From Defluviitaleaceae bacterium (GTDB lineage Bacteria > Bacillota > Clostridia > Lachnospirales > WQUN01), in assembly GCA_009780185.1 (NCBI GenBank), contig WRAN01000004.1, positions 91,948 through 155,947 on the forward strand: a stretch of DNA of 64,000 nt, written 5' to 3'. The notes under the pieces are model-generated. The model did not search any database. It had not been told where the DNA came from and saw only the letters and a program-made list of their open reading frames with translations. Made by a program: the position numbers and the translations under genes. Positions 54,625 through 63,824 of this stretch are shown here, one piece after another; positions within the stretch are counted from its first letter, which is position 1, and each line of letters opens with the position of its first letter.

Positions 54625-55641
54625 ATGGAAATGGTGCTAATAGCGCGGGAAACCGTGGTGAAGTTCTTTAAAAAATTTGAGGTATTTATTTTACCTGTTC
54701 TTAAATTTTTCTTAGGATGGTTTGTCTTTTCTCGAATACTGGATATTGGTCATACACATAGCATGTTTGAAACCTTTACCGATGCCATGTCTCCAACTAT
54801 GCTTAGTTGGCTTTTTGCGGTGCTATTTGTTGTTATGCCTGCTAATCTTACATGGGTACTACTTATTTTTACTATTACTATTCAATTCTCCGCCAGTATT
54901 GAAGTTGCCGTTGCGGTATTCTTATTCCTATTTATGATTTTTCTTTTTTATGGACGTATGGCTATAAAGGAAAGTTTTATAATCTTATTTGTTGTACTGG
55001 CCTTTGCTTTTAATATCCCTTATCTTGTACCTCTTATTGTTGGACTTTATTTCCCGGCTACAGTTATTATCCCTATTGTCATTGGGGTATTTATTAGTAT
55101 GCAAATCCCTGTTGTGTTTAATCTTATGGAGTCGCCAATGGTCTTGGACTTTGGCGAAATCGATATTCCAGATCTTGTTACAGAACTCCCAGGGGTGTTT
55201 ACAGAAGCATATTCCAATGTCATGGACAGTGTCTTTGCAAGCCACACTTGGGTGTTTATTGCTGTAATATTTGCTATGGTTACAATTGTTGTGTACTTAG
55301 TAAGCCGTCAAGCTATTGATTATGCTAAAGAAATCGCTATTGGACTTGGTTCGGCAATGATGATTTTTGGATATATTCTATTAGGAGTTGCAACTGAGGA
55401 ATCTGTGCCTATTGGCTCTGTAATTTTATGGGTGATTGTATGTGCAATTATTGCTATCTTGGTACGATACTTTGATTCTGTACTAGATTATCAGCGGGCA
55501 GAGTCTGTCCAGTTTGAAGATGACAATAATTACTATCATGTGAAAATAGTACCTAAGGTTATAATGACTAAGCCCAAACGTACTGTACGGCGTATTCGTC
55601 CGGGAACAGGTACAGAAACAGATACTAAGAAAATTGATTAG
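54625..55641 (+). CDS. Unrecognised polytopic membrane protein upstream of cdaA
   Basis: A 338-residue protein with about eight hydrophobic helices spanning residues 20-295 (VLKFFLGWFVFSRIL, FIILFVVLAFAFNIPYLVPL and others) and a charged, cytoplasmic-type tail rich in Lys, Arg and Thr. I do not recognise a family. AAAGGAGC precedes the ATG. It lies 88 bases before cdaA, so it may be linked to c-di-AMP signalling, but only by position. Confidence 0.75.
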   Translation: MEMVLIARETVVKFFKKFEVFILPVLKFFLGWFVFSRILDIGHTHSMFETFTDAMSPTMLSWLFAVLFVVMPANLTWVLLIFTITIQFSASIEVAVAVFLFLFMIFLFYGRMAIKESFIILFVVLAFAFNIPYLVPLIVGLYFPATVIIPIVIGVFISMQIPVVFNLMESPMVLDFGEIDIPDLVTELPGVFTEAYSNVMDSVFASHTWVFIAVIFAMVTIVVYLVSRQAIDYAKEIAIGLGSAMMIFGYILLGVATEESVPIGSVILWVIVCAIIAILVRYFDSVLDYQRAESVQFEDDNNYYHVKIVPKVIMTKPKRTVRRIRPGTGTETDTKKID

Positions 55642-55649
55642 GCGTTTAG

Positions 55650-55680
55650 GTTTGAAATGGACCAAAGCCCAATTTCAAAC
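55650..55680. repeat. Hairpin in the cdaA leader region
   Basis: GTTTGAAAT (55650-55658) pairs with ATTTCAAAC (55672-55680). No T run follows, so it is not a simple terminator. It lies 50 bases before the cdaA start. Confidence 0.5.
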
Positions 55681-55729
55681 GAAATCGCTGTATACGGGTC
55701 GCCGTTAGGATTGACCCTTGGAGGTTTAT

Positions 55730-56620
55730 ATGTTCTATGCCTTTTTGGATGGACTTGTTGATTGGACAAATATCCCGGTATTAACATTTCCGCAGCTTGG
55801 GCCTGCCCAAGTGCTGGATATATTGATTATTGCCGGGATTTTATATTTAGTTCTGCGCTGGATTAAGCGCACCCATGCCTGGGTTCTTATTAGAGGTATA
55901 GCTCTTGTACTGTTTTTGCGCTTTGTTGCTATTGTTTTTGATTTGGTTACTTTAGGATGGCTTTTGGAACATGCCTTTACTGTTGGGCTTATTGCTTTGG
56001 TTGTTCTGTTCCAGCCGGAGCTTAGAAAAGTGCTTGAACAAATGGGAAAAGGGCAATATCTTGCATCCTTTAAAATAGATAGCGGAGAGCATAAAGTTTT
56101 TGCTTCTGATGAAACTATTGAAGAAATAGTAAAAGCGGCAAAGGAAATGGGCAAAGTAGAAAAAGGCAAAGCACCTACAGGCGCCTTGATTGTAATCGAA
56201 CAATCCATAGATCTAAGCGAGCAAATCCAATCCGGCCTTGCTATAGATGCCGCGGTAAGCAGTCAGCTTTTATTAAATGTGTTTGAGAAGAACACCCCGC
56301 TCCATGACGGGGCTGTATTTATACGCAATAATCGACTTGCGGCGGCTAAATGTATCTTGCCTCTTACTGCTGAGTCCGTAGACAGCGCCTTGGGTACCCG
56401 CCATCGGGCAGCTATTGGCATAACAGAAGTATCTGATGCACGGGTTGTTGTAGTTTCTGAAGAAACGGGCACTATGTCAGTAGCTATAGATGGAAAGCTA
56501 ACCCGCAATGTTAATGAGGCACAAATGCGGGATATGTTGATGTTTGGAGCACCGGTTAAATCCTCCCGGTTTTCTTTCTTTAGAAGTAAGTCCGGTAAAA
56601 AGGGAGGGAAGGGTAAATGA
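55730..56620 (+). CDS. cdaA: Diadenylate cyclase CdaA
   Basis: A 296-residue membrane enzyme making c-di-AMP from two ATP. Three N-terminal helices (about 20-90) are followed by the DAC domain, with LHDGAVFIRNNRLAAAKC containing the DGA motif and ALGTRHRAAIG containing RHR. YFxFDDG-type alternatives are absent, so this is CdaA rather than DisA or CdaS. The ATG at 55730 has GGAGG upstream; an earlier in-frame TTG is in that site. An ATGA overlap links it to cdaR. Confidence 0.97.
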   Translation: MFYAFLDGLVDWTNIPVLTFPQLGPAQVLDILIIAGILYLVLRWIKRTHAWVLIRGIALVLFLRFVAIVFDLVTLGWLLEHAFTVGLIALVVLFQPELRKVLEQMGKGQYLASFKIDSGEHKVFASDETIEEIVKAAKEMGKVEKGKAPTGALIVIEQSIDLSEQIQSGLAIDAAVSSQLLLNVFEKNTPLHDGAVFIRNNRLAAAKCILPLTAESVDSALGTRHRAAIGITEVSDARVVVVSEETGTMSVAIDGKLTRNVNEAQMRDMLMFGAPVKSSRFSFFRSKSGKKGGKGK

Positions 56621-58089
56621 CGAAAAAAGTTCTATCTTTCTTTTATACAGACTTGCACTGGAAGCTTATATCCCTTGGCCTCGCCTTTGTAATCTGGTTT
56701 ATTGCGATGAATCTCCATGATCCGTTGGAGAATCAACCTTTGTCAAGGGATTTACAAATTGTAAACTTAGAGATTCTGGATCGGTATAATCTTGTTCTTG
56801 TCAATGAGGCTGAGCTTAGCAGTAAAGCAATAACTGTTGGGATACGAAGCTATAGAAGCAACCTTAACCCGACAGCCACCGCAGGTATATCTGCCTATGT
56901 GGATATGAGGGCAGTAGATATGGAAATGGCCAGGGCTTCTGATGAAGCGATTACGATGACTTTAGCCGTAAATGCAAACTTATTGCCTGGATTTGAGTTG
57001 CAATATGTTCGTGCCGCAACAGTTGAAGTAGAGATTGACTTGTTACAAACTATCCCCTTTGAAATTGAGGTAAGCTATATAGGCCAGGTAGATGAAGGAT
57101 TTGAACTCCAATCCCTTCGCCCAGTAAATCCTACAGTTTCTGTTACGGCGGCGAGAGGCGTTATCAATTCTATTGATTATGTTCGGGTTGAGGTAGATTT
57201 GGATTCTGTTGATGAAATGGTTTATGCGCCTATTAAGGTTATAGGCCACGATGGAGAAGATATAACCTACAGAGTAAGGCAGCTTAGTTTAAGCCAGACT
57301 GCGATTATGGTAGATATCTTGCCTGTGCGAAATGCTGAGATTAGAGTAGTTACTACTGGTGATATGGCTCCAGGGTTCATCGTTTCTGGAATACAGCCTT
57401 CAATATCGACTATAGATGTAGTGGGTATAGCAGAAATACTAGATGATATTGAATATATAGAGGTGCCTATAGAAATAGAAGGCCTTAGAGAAGATACAAC
57501 GATCCCGATCAATATTGCAGATATTTTACCTGAAGGCTTGGCATTAAGCCGTTATGCTCCTACAGAGATTATTCTTACTGTGGATGTAGAGCCTATCCAG
57601 GTGCGAACATTTTTTGTCCCGAGGCGGGATGCCAGCTTCTTGGAATACGGTGCGACATATACGACTATTAGCGACCCGCCGAATATTAGAGTGGTAGTTA
57701 GTGGGCCTCAGTCTATTGTAAGCGGTATGGCGGCTAACGCTTTGGATATTGTGTTTGATTTGCGGAATCTTCCTGTAGGTATACATTGGGTGCCGCTGAC
57801 TGTGCGGAATCTTCCCCCAGGAGTTAGTTTGGTAGAGCCTGCACAAACTCTACATGTACAAATATATGCCCCGGCTCAAAATGACCCTGAAGAAACACCA
57901 GAGCCAACCCCAACTCCCACACCTGAACCCACACCATCTCCCACGCCTACACCCACACCAACTCCGGACCCTACACCAACACCTCCACCAGACGAAAATG
58001 GGAATGGAGAAAACGGAAACGGCTATGATGATGACCCAGATGACCCACTAGATAACCCTGAACCTGAACCTAGCGATGATGAGCAATAA
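56617..58089 (+). CDS. cdaR: CdaA regulator CdaR (YbbR domains) with acidic Pro-rich tail
   Basis: A 490-residue protein with an N-terminal helix (about 14-30) and four YbbR-type beta repeats (about 45-415). It is extracytoplasmic and known to modulate CdaA. After about residue 420 there is a long Thr-Pro-Glu repeat followed by a Gly/Asn and Asp-rich end. Such an extension resembles wall-spanning linkers. cdaA-cdaR coupling is the conserved arrangement, but the usual third gene glmM does not follow here. Confidence 0.93.
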   Translation: MTKKVLSFFYTDLHWKLISLGLAFVIWFIAMNLHDPLENQPLSRDLQIVNLEILDRYNLVLVNEAELSSKAITVGIRSYRSNLNPTATAGISAYVDMRAVDMEMARASDEAITMTLAVNANLLPGFELQYVRAATVEVEIDLLQTIPFEIEVSYIGQVDEGFELQSLRPVNPTVSVTAARGVINSIDYVRVEVDLDSVDEMVYAPIKVIGHDGEDITYRVRQLSLSQTAIMVDILPVRNAEIRVVTTGDMAPGFIVSGIQPSISTIDVVGIAEILDDIEYIEVPIEIEGLREDTTIPINIADILPEGLALSRYAPTEIILTVDVEPIQVRTFFVPRRDASFLEYGATYTTISDPPNIRVVVSGPQSIVSGMAANALDIVFDLRNLPVGIHWVPLTVRNLPPGVSLVEPAQTLHVQIYAPAQNDPEETPEPTPTPTPEPTPSPTPTPTPTPDPTPTPPPDENGNGENGNGYDDDPDDPLDNPEPEPSDDEQ

Positions 58090-58091
58090 AA

Positions 58092-58115
58092 CCTTTGTCG
58101 TTATCATCGAAACTT
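58092..58115. repeat. Weak third copy of the 28-bp repeat
   Basis: CCTTTGTCGTTATCATCGAA and the next four bases resemble the 36342-36369 copy with several changes. It again lies directly after a coding region. Confidence 0.35.
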
Positions 58116-58169
58116 GAAGCAACTCTTATTAATGCGGTGAAGCCGCTATAAGGAGACAGATTAACCTAA

Positions 58170-59441
58170 ATGATAAATAATTGGCTAAGTAGAAATCCTA
58201 CTATGGCTTTTCTAAAATCGCTGCGAGGCAACCCTCGTATCTGCGTACTAACAGAGCCTTTATGGGGGATACCCTGGGCTTTATATAGTCCCTTTTTCAC
58301 ATTGTATATGTTTAGCCTTGGACTTGAGGATGCCGATATTGGCATCCTTATTTCCGTTGGGCTTTTTTTGCAAGTGTTTACATCTCTTCTTGGAGGGATA
58401 CTTACAGATAAGTTGGGGCGGCGGGTTACTACTTTTTTTGCGGATTTAGTTTCCTGGAGTATCCCAGTATCGATTTGGGCTTTTGCACAGGATTTTAGAT
58501 GGTTTCTTGTTGCGGCTATTTTTAATAGCTTTTGGCAGATAAGTGGGGTTTCCTGGCAATGTTTATTGGTGGAGGATGCCCCAAAAGATAAGGTAGTACA
58601 GCTTTATAACCTGATTTACATATCGGGCTTATTAGCTGTTTTTTTTGCGCCTATTTCTGGGTATCTTATTGGGGTGCATAGCTTGGTGCCTGTGATGCGG
58701 GTACTGTTTATTATTACATTTATCTTAATGACTGTGAAATTTATAATTCTTTTTGTTTATGGTCATGAGACTGAGCAGGGTAGGGAACGGCTTAAGGAGA
58801 CTAAGGGCGTGCCTATGTTGACGCTACTTATGGAGTATAGAGTGGTACTTAGGCAGATACTAAGAACCCCAGCTACATGGCGGGTACTTATTCTTATTAC
58901 ACTACTAAGTATTCAGCAGATGACATCTGGGAACTTTTTTGCTTTGTACGTAACTCAGGATTTGGGTTTACCGGAGCAGTTTTTGGTTGTGTTTCCTATT
59001 TTACGCGCAGGTATTATGCTGGTGTTCTTTTTGGGAGTGCAGGATAGGTTTAACCGCTTCCCCCAATATAAGATAATGCTTACAGGGCTGGGGCTATATA
59101 TTTGCGGATTTGTGTTGCTAATTATGACGCCTCCGGAAACGATTATATTACTGGTTGTGTTTACTGTGTTTGACGCTTGTGCGGCGGCGCTATTTTTGCC
59201 AAGGCGGGATGCCCTTGTTATCCAGAACGTAGACCCGGGAGAGCGGGCGCGGATTATGAGCCTGTTGACAGTGATTATGCTGGCAGTATCCAGTCCATTT
59301 GGGATTATTATTGGGCGTATCTCAGGATTTAATCGGCAGATTCCTTTTATGATATGTGTTGGGTTGTTTATACTAATGGGTGTTATAGTATTTATGGAAA
59401 GAAAGGGTGAAGGTAATGAGCCGCAGCCAGCTGAAGCCTAG
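58170..59441 (+). CDS. MFS transporter
   Basis: A 423-residue protein with twelve predicted helices. The loop between helices 2 and 3 reads GGILTDKLGRRVTTF, the major facilitator signature. Substrate not deducible; general drug or metabolite export is possible. AAGGAG is upstream of the ATG. Its 3' end overlaps the radical SAM gene by 26 bases. Confidence 0.88.
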   Translation: MINNWLSRNPTMAFLKSLRGNPRICVLTEPLWGIPWALYSPFFTLYMFSLGLEDADIGILISVGLFLQVFTSLLGGILTDKLGRRVTTFFADLVSWSIPVSIWAFAQDFRWFLVAAIFNSFWQISGVSWQCLLVEDAPKDKVVQLYNLIYISGLLAVFFAPISGYLIGVHSLVPVMRVLFIITFILMTVKFIILFVYGHETEQGRERLKETKGVPMLTLLMEYRVVLRQILRTPATWRVLILITLLSIQQMTSGNFFALYVTQDLGLPEQFLVVFPILRAGIMLVFFLGVQDRFNRFPQYKIMLTGLGLYICGFVLLIMTPPETIILLVVFTVFDACAAALFLPRRDALVIQNVDPGERARIMSLLTVIMLAVSSPFGIIIGRISGFNRQIPFMICVGLFILMGVIVFMERKGEGNEPQPAEA

Positions 59442-61224
59442 TGACTTAGTTAAAATTACAAAGCCAGGAAGTTATACCGGGGGTGAGGTACACGCGGTAT
59501 ATAAATCTAAGGACCTGATCCGCTTTGCATTTTGTTTCCCAGATTCATATGAGGTTGGCATGAGTCATCTTGGGCTACAGATTTTGTATTTCTTTCTTAA
59601 TAGAAGAGAAGATACCTGGTGCGAGCGGGCTTTTATGCCTTGGCATGATATGATTGACCTGATAAAGGAAAGAGATGTACCCCTCTTTGCGATAGAATCA
59701 GGGGATGGCTTGAAAGATTTTGATATATTGGGCTTTACACTCCAATATGAAATGTCTTACACAAATATATTGGCTATGCTTGAGCTTAGCGGTATCCCTC
59801 TCAGAGCTTGTGAACGCGACGAAGATGACCCGATTATATGCGCCGGTGGGCCATGTGCTGCTAACCCGGAGCCAATGGCGGATTTTATAGACTTCTTTTA
59901 TATAGGAGATGGGGAAGCTACCCTGGACTTGGTGCTGGATATGTACAAAAAACGTAGTGGCACAAAGGCTGAGTTTCTTGCAAGTATATGCAATATTCCT
60001 GGGGTATATGTGCCCCGGTTTTATCATGTAAGTTATAACCAAGATGGGACATTGGCTAGTTTTACCGCCAACCACCCAGGCGCTCCAAAGGTCGTAGAGC
60101 GGGCATTTTCTCCTTCATTAGGTTATTTCCCTGACCGCTTTATCGTACCGCTAATAGAGTCTGTGCATAACAGAGCCGTTGTTGAAATTGCCAGAGGATG
60201 TATGCGTGGATGCCGCTTTTGCCAAGCAGGGTATATTTACCGCCCTTTGCGTGAACGCACCCCAGAGGAGATTCTATCTCATGGTGAAGCGCTAATGGAC
60301 TCTACAGGCCATGAAGAAATATCGCTGCTGGCTTTAAGTGCCTGTGATCACAAGGATTTTGCCCCCTTAATCGATAAACTGCTTGAGGAGACATCCAAGC
60401 GCCGTGTGAATATATCTCTCCCTTCGACCAGGTTAGATGCGGTATCTTTATCCGCAATGGAGAAAACCCAGGCTCTTCGCAAATCCTCTTTAACAGTAGC
60501 TCCGGAAGCCGGAAGTCAAAAGATGCGAGATATTATTAATAAAAACTTAACAGAAGAAGAAATCCTTGAAGGATGCTATTTAGCCTTTATGGCAGGATAC
60601 GATAAGATAAAACTGTATTTTATGGCAGGGTTGCCAGGGGAAGAAGAGGCCGATACTTTGGCCATAAGCGATATGGCACAGTCCGTAGTGGACACTTATT
60701 ATCGCCTAGATTATGAAGCCAGAAAGCGCCCGGTTAGTGTATCTGTAAGCACTGCCTGCTTTGTGCCAAAGCCATTCACTCCCTTCCAATGGGCGGCTAT
60801 GGTAAGGCCGGATGAGTTTACTTATGGCCAGCAAGCTGTAAAATCCCAGATACGTAAAAGGCAAATAAGCTACAGATATCACGATGCCAAAACTGCGCAA
60901 GTAGAAGGGGTACTTGCCAGAGGTGACAGGCGGCTAGGTAAGGCAATAGAAGCTGCATACAAAAATGGTGCCATATTCGATGGCTGGAGCGAGCATTTTA
61001 ATTATAATATATGGCTTACAGCCTTTGCCGAGACAGATATTGACCTGGATTTCTATGCTCATAGGGATAGGGCTGGAGATGAACTATTGCCCTGGGATTT
61101 TATCAATATGGGCGTAACAAAGAAGTTTCTATTAAGAGAATGGGAAAAGGCCAAGGCAGGAGAAACTACTCCCAACTGCCGCGAAAAATGCGTGGGCTGT
61201 GGCTGTGGCTGCGAACAGGTATGA
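59416..61224 (+). CDS. TIGR03960-type B12-binding-like radical SAM protein
   Basis: A 602-residue protein. The N-terminal region resembles a cobalamin-binding fold (FCFPDSYEVGMSHLGLQIL, ICAGGPCAANPEPMADFIDF). The radical SAM core has RGCMRGCRFCQAGYIYRPLR, the CxxxCxxC cluster motif. The C-terminus is Cys-rich (CREKCVGCGCGCEQV) and may hold another metal centre. In many Clostridia this gene precedes a DUF2344 partner and ribonuclease G; here neither follows. Reaction unknown. The ATG at 59416 is preferred to a GTG at 59407. An ATGA overlap links it to the next gene. Confidence 0.9.
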   Translation: MSRSQLKPSDLVKITKPGSYTGGEVHAVYKSKDLIRFAFCFPDSYEVGMSHLGLQILYFFLNRREDTWCERAFMPWHDMIDLIKERDVPLFAIESGDGLKDFDILGFTLQYEMSYTNILAMLELSGIPLRACERDEDDPIICAGGPCAANPEPMADFIDFFYIGDGEATLDLVLDMYKKRSGTKAEFLASICNIPGVYVPRFYHVSYNQDGTLASFTANHPGAPKVVERAFSPSLGYFPDRFIVPLIESVHNRAVVEIARGCMRGCRFCQAGYIYRPLRERTPEEILSHGEALMDSTGHEEISLLALSACDHKDFAPLIDKLLEETSKRRVNISLPSTRLDAVSLSAMEKTQALRKSSLTVAPEAGSQKMRDIINKNLTEEEILEGCYLAFMAGYDKIKLYFMAGLPGEEEADTLAISDMAQSVVDTYYRLDYEARKRPVSVSVSTACFVPKPFTPFQWAAMVRPDEFTYGQQAVKSQIRKRQISYRYHDAKTAQVEGVLARGDRRLGKAIEAAYKNGAIFDGWSEHFNYNIWLTAFAETDIDLDFYAHRDRAGDELLPWDFINMGVTKKFLLREWEKAKAGETTPNCREKCVGCGCGCEQV

Positions 61225-62426
61225 ATATAAAAATTGAAAGTATACCCCCATCAGCATATCCTGATTACCGTCTTAGTGTAATGTTTGACGGTTATAAATG
61301 GGATTTGCAAGCAGGGGAACAAAGCACGATTAGTGATAAAGTCGTACTGCTAGGACAAGATGAAATGACATTCTTGGCTGACCATGCTGTTAGGCTATAC
61401 AACGAAACCATTGCCATGGAAGCTGCATTGCACAAAAATCCTGATATGGTTCGCAAGTTGGGGATATCTGAGCCGATGACTGAGGCCTTATGTAATTGCA
61501 ACTACAAACCCGAGCAGCATGTGCGTTTTATGCGGTTTGACTTCCATCCTACTACTGAAGGATGGAAGATTTCCGAGGTCAACAGCGATGTCCCTGCTGG
61601 GTATCCGGAAGCTTCTATCTTGCCGGCCTTGGCTCAAGTTTACTTTAAGGACTATGTTCAATATGGCAATTTTGGTGAAATAATAAAGGCCCGACTTATG
61701 AGGCTTATCCCTTCCGGCTCAACTGTTGCTTATCTGCATGATACACATACTGTGGAAGATTACCAGATATTACATTATCTTGGTGATATTATGGAGACAA
61801 CTGGCTATAAGTCTATGTATGCTTCTCCCGAGCATATACAGTGGGAAAACGCAAAAGCCAAAGGCATCGGGGGGATAGTGCGCTATTTCCCAGTAGAATG
61901 GATGGAATTTACCCCACATGTGGACTGGATTGGGTATGTAAACGCCCAAACTCCATCTTGCAACCATCCTATTGCGCTTCTTACACAGTCAAAGCGGTTG
62001 CCCCTTGTCTGGGATGATTTAGGGGTTGATATTCCTATATGGAAGATGCTGCTCCCTGAAACCAAGTGTGTAAATAAATTGGAAAGCCAAGATGGCTGGA
62101 TACTAAAGCCTGCCTTTGGAAGAGTAGGGGAAGGCATAACTATCCCCGGTACAATGTCGGAAGAGGAAGAACAGGCAGTTTACCAGTCTGCAATAAGTGA
62201 CCCTATGCAGTGGGTTGCACAAAGGATGTTTCAGAGTATGCCAGTGGATGGATTTCATTTAAATGTGGGTGTATTTGTCGTTGATGGGGTATATGCTGGA
62301 TGCTATGGCAGGATTAGCAATGAGCCACGGATAGATGAAGACGCAAGTGAAGTACCTATCCTGATAAAAGAAAGAGATAAGTGTGAAATATTTGCAAGGA
62401 GGCATGAATTAAAATATGAACGGTAA
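61221..62426 (+). CDS. Glutathionylspermidine-synthase-like ATP-grasp enzyme
   Basis: A 401-residue protein of the glutathionylspermidine synthase C-terminal-domain family (peptide-amine ligase type). RFDFHPTTEGWKISEVNSD is the signature N-terminal stretch, KLESQDGWILKPAFGRVGEG the ATP-grasp glycine-rich region, and FHLNVGVFVVDGVYAGCYGR the metal-binding end. Most Clostridia lack glutathione, so the real substrate is unknown. The ATG at 61221 overlaps the previous stop; a frame open from 61140 has no better ribosome site. Coupled to the next gene. Confidence 0.85.
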   Translation: MNIKIESIPPSAYPDYRLSVMFDGYKWDLQAGEQSTISDKVVLLGQDEMTFLADHAVRLYNETIAMEAALHKNPDMVRKLGISEPMTEALCNCNYKPEQHVRFMRFDFHPTTEGWKISEVNSDVPAGYPEASILPALAQVYFKDYVQYGNFGEIIKARLMRLIPSGSTVAYLHDTHTVEDYQILHYLGDIMETTGYKSMYASPEHIQWENAKAKGIGGIVRYFPVEWMEFTPHVDWIGYVNAQTPSCNHPIALLTQSKRLPLVWDDLGVDIPIWKMLLPETKCVNKLESQDGWILKPAFGRVGEGITIPGTMSEEEEQAVYQSAISDPMQWVAQRMFQSMPVDGFHLNVGVFVVDGVYAGCYGRISNEPRIDEDASEVPILIKERDKCEIFARRHELKYER

Positions 62427-63768
62427 AGATTTATTTAATACATGGGCACCCAGCTGGGCAGGAAAATGGACTAGATTTACTAAACCTGCGCTTTTTGTGC
62501 ATGCAAACCAGTTCTCATTTGAAAGAGTTGCTATTTCTGTACCTGCTATACCTGAAAGTATTGCTCAATATGGTGATGGCGCTACAGCTCTCATTGTAGA
62601 TCTGCCTGGTGCTGCTGGTGTAGAAACCGGCCTAGCTTTAATTGAGTTTGGTTTTAGGCCTATTCCTCTATACAACGGAATACATGAGCTAAGCATAGGT
62701 GCCCTTAATGAGGTAGTGCAGAATGGGCCGATTATAGATGCCCTTCAATCTGGTGAAGAATTACTGGGAAGGGTGGCTATCAGTGAAAATGCGCCACCAG
62801 CCTTTTTATTAGACAGTAATCGAAATAAAACTATTACAGACAGCTTTGCCGTATTTGACAATAGGTGGACTATAGAACTTGAGGACATGCCAGAAGCAAC
62901 CTATATGACTGATGCTGGTATTACGCAAATAGTACTTTGGACATCAGGGGCAATTCGAAGTGATTTAGTACCTATTCTTGATAGCTATCACTACTCGGGG
63001 TTTAATATCACAGTGTTTTCAGAAAACGGAACAACCCTTTACAGAAGCGTATATGATCCAGGTAGCGACACCCGCCGCGGCGAAAGCACAATCGCTGCTA
63101 ATCAGGCAACTAATGCAACACTAAAAGAAGATATACGCAATTTTGAAAATGGACGGTTTGGCCTTCTGCTGCTTACGGGCATGGCCGTTATTAATTTATT
63201 GTTTATGTTTCTGGGGCGGGCTGAGCCAATACTTTGGACCCCGCCAACCATTATGTGGCTAACCTATCTTTGGGTACCGGAAATAGTTGGGGATGCAATC
63301 GCAATTGCAATGACGGTTACTTACTTGACTCTTTATCTTGTGTCTCAAAGGCAGAGGCACCTGATGAAGGTGGCGGTTTATATTGCTGGTTTTGATATAT
63401 TGGTTTTTGTGGTATATGTCTTATTCTACGGAATAGCAGCCTTCACAGGTTACTCTATGTTATATGCGTTGATTGCGTTTGGATTTCCTGCAATATGTGT
63501 TGTTTTTTTAGTCAAAGGCTTCCAGGCCGAGGAAAAATTGAGATATGTAGATTATGCAGAATACAACACGGCTTTTGACAGCCTTGATGGTGTTGGTGGC
63601 TTTAGAGAAGACCCCTTCCATGGTGGACGTGTCCCCATTACGCGAAGAAGACGGCATTTTAGGGGCTTTAGAGGATATGGCGGATACGGGGGCAGTGGCC
63701 GTGGTGGTTACCGTGGAGGTGGTTACCGCGGCTATGGTGGAGGCTATGGAGGTGGATTTGGGGGTTAA
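62416..63768 (+). CDS. Membrane protein with soluble N-domain and Gly-rich tail
   Basis: A 450-residue protein I do not recognise. Residues 1 to about 245 form a soluble domain (HANQFSFERVAISVPAIPES, GDGATALIVDLPG). Four or five helices follow (about 250-375). The tail from about 410 is basic then Gly/Tyr/Arg-rich (RGYGGGYGGGFGG). AGGAGGC at about 62397 supports the ATG, which overlaps the ATP-grasp gene by 11 bases, so the two are surely co-expressed and may work together. Confidence 0.8.
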   Translation: MNGKDLFNTWAPSWAGKWTRFTKPALFVHANQFSFERVAISVPAIPESIAQYGDGATALIVDLPGAAGVETGLALIEFGFRPIPLYNGIHELSIGALNEVVQNGPIIDALQSGEELLGRVAISENAPPAFLLDSNRNKTITDSFAVFDNRWTIELEDMPEATYMTDAGITQIVLWTSGAIRSDLVPILDSYHYSGFNITVFSENGTTLYRSVYDPGSDTRRGESTIAANQATNATLKEDIRNFENGRFGLLLLTGMAVINLLFMFLGRAEPILWTPPTIMWLTYLWVPEIVGDAIAIAMTVTYLTLYLVSQRQRHLMKVAVYIAGFDILVFVVYVLFYGIAAFTGYSMLYALIAFGFPAICVVFLVKGFQAEEKLRYVDYAEYNTAFDSLDGVGGFREDPFHGGRVPITRRRRHFRGFRGYGGYGGSGRGGYRGGGYRGYGGGYGGGFGG

Positions 63769-63789
63769 ATATTTGGTCTGCATTTTAAT

Positions 63790-63820
63790 AAAAAATCGCC
63801 ACAAGCAGTGGCGATTTTTT
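63790..63820. terminator. Bidirectional terminator between convergent genes
   Basis: AAAAAATCGCCAC (63790-63802) pairs perfectly with GTGGCGATTTTTT (63808-63820). The A and T runs on each side let it serve both the Gly-rich membrane protein gene and the SLH gene. Confidence 0.9.
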
Positions 63821-63824
63821 ATAT

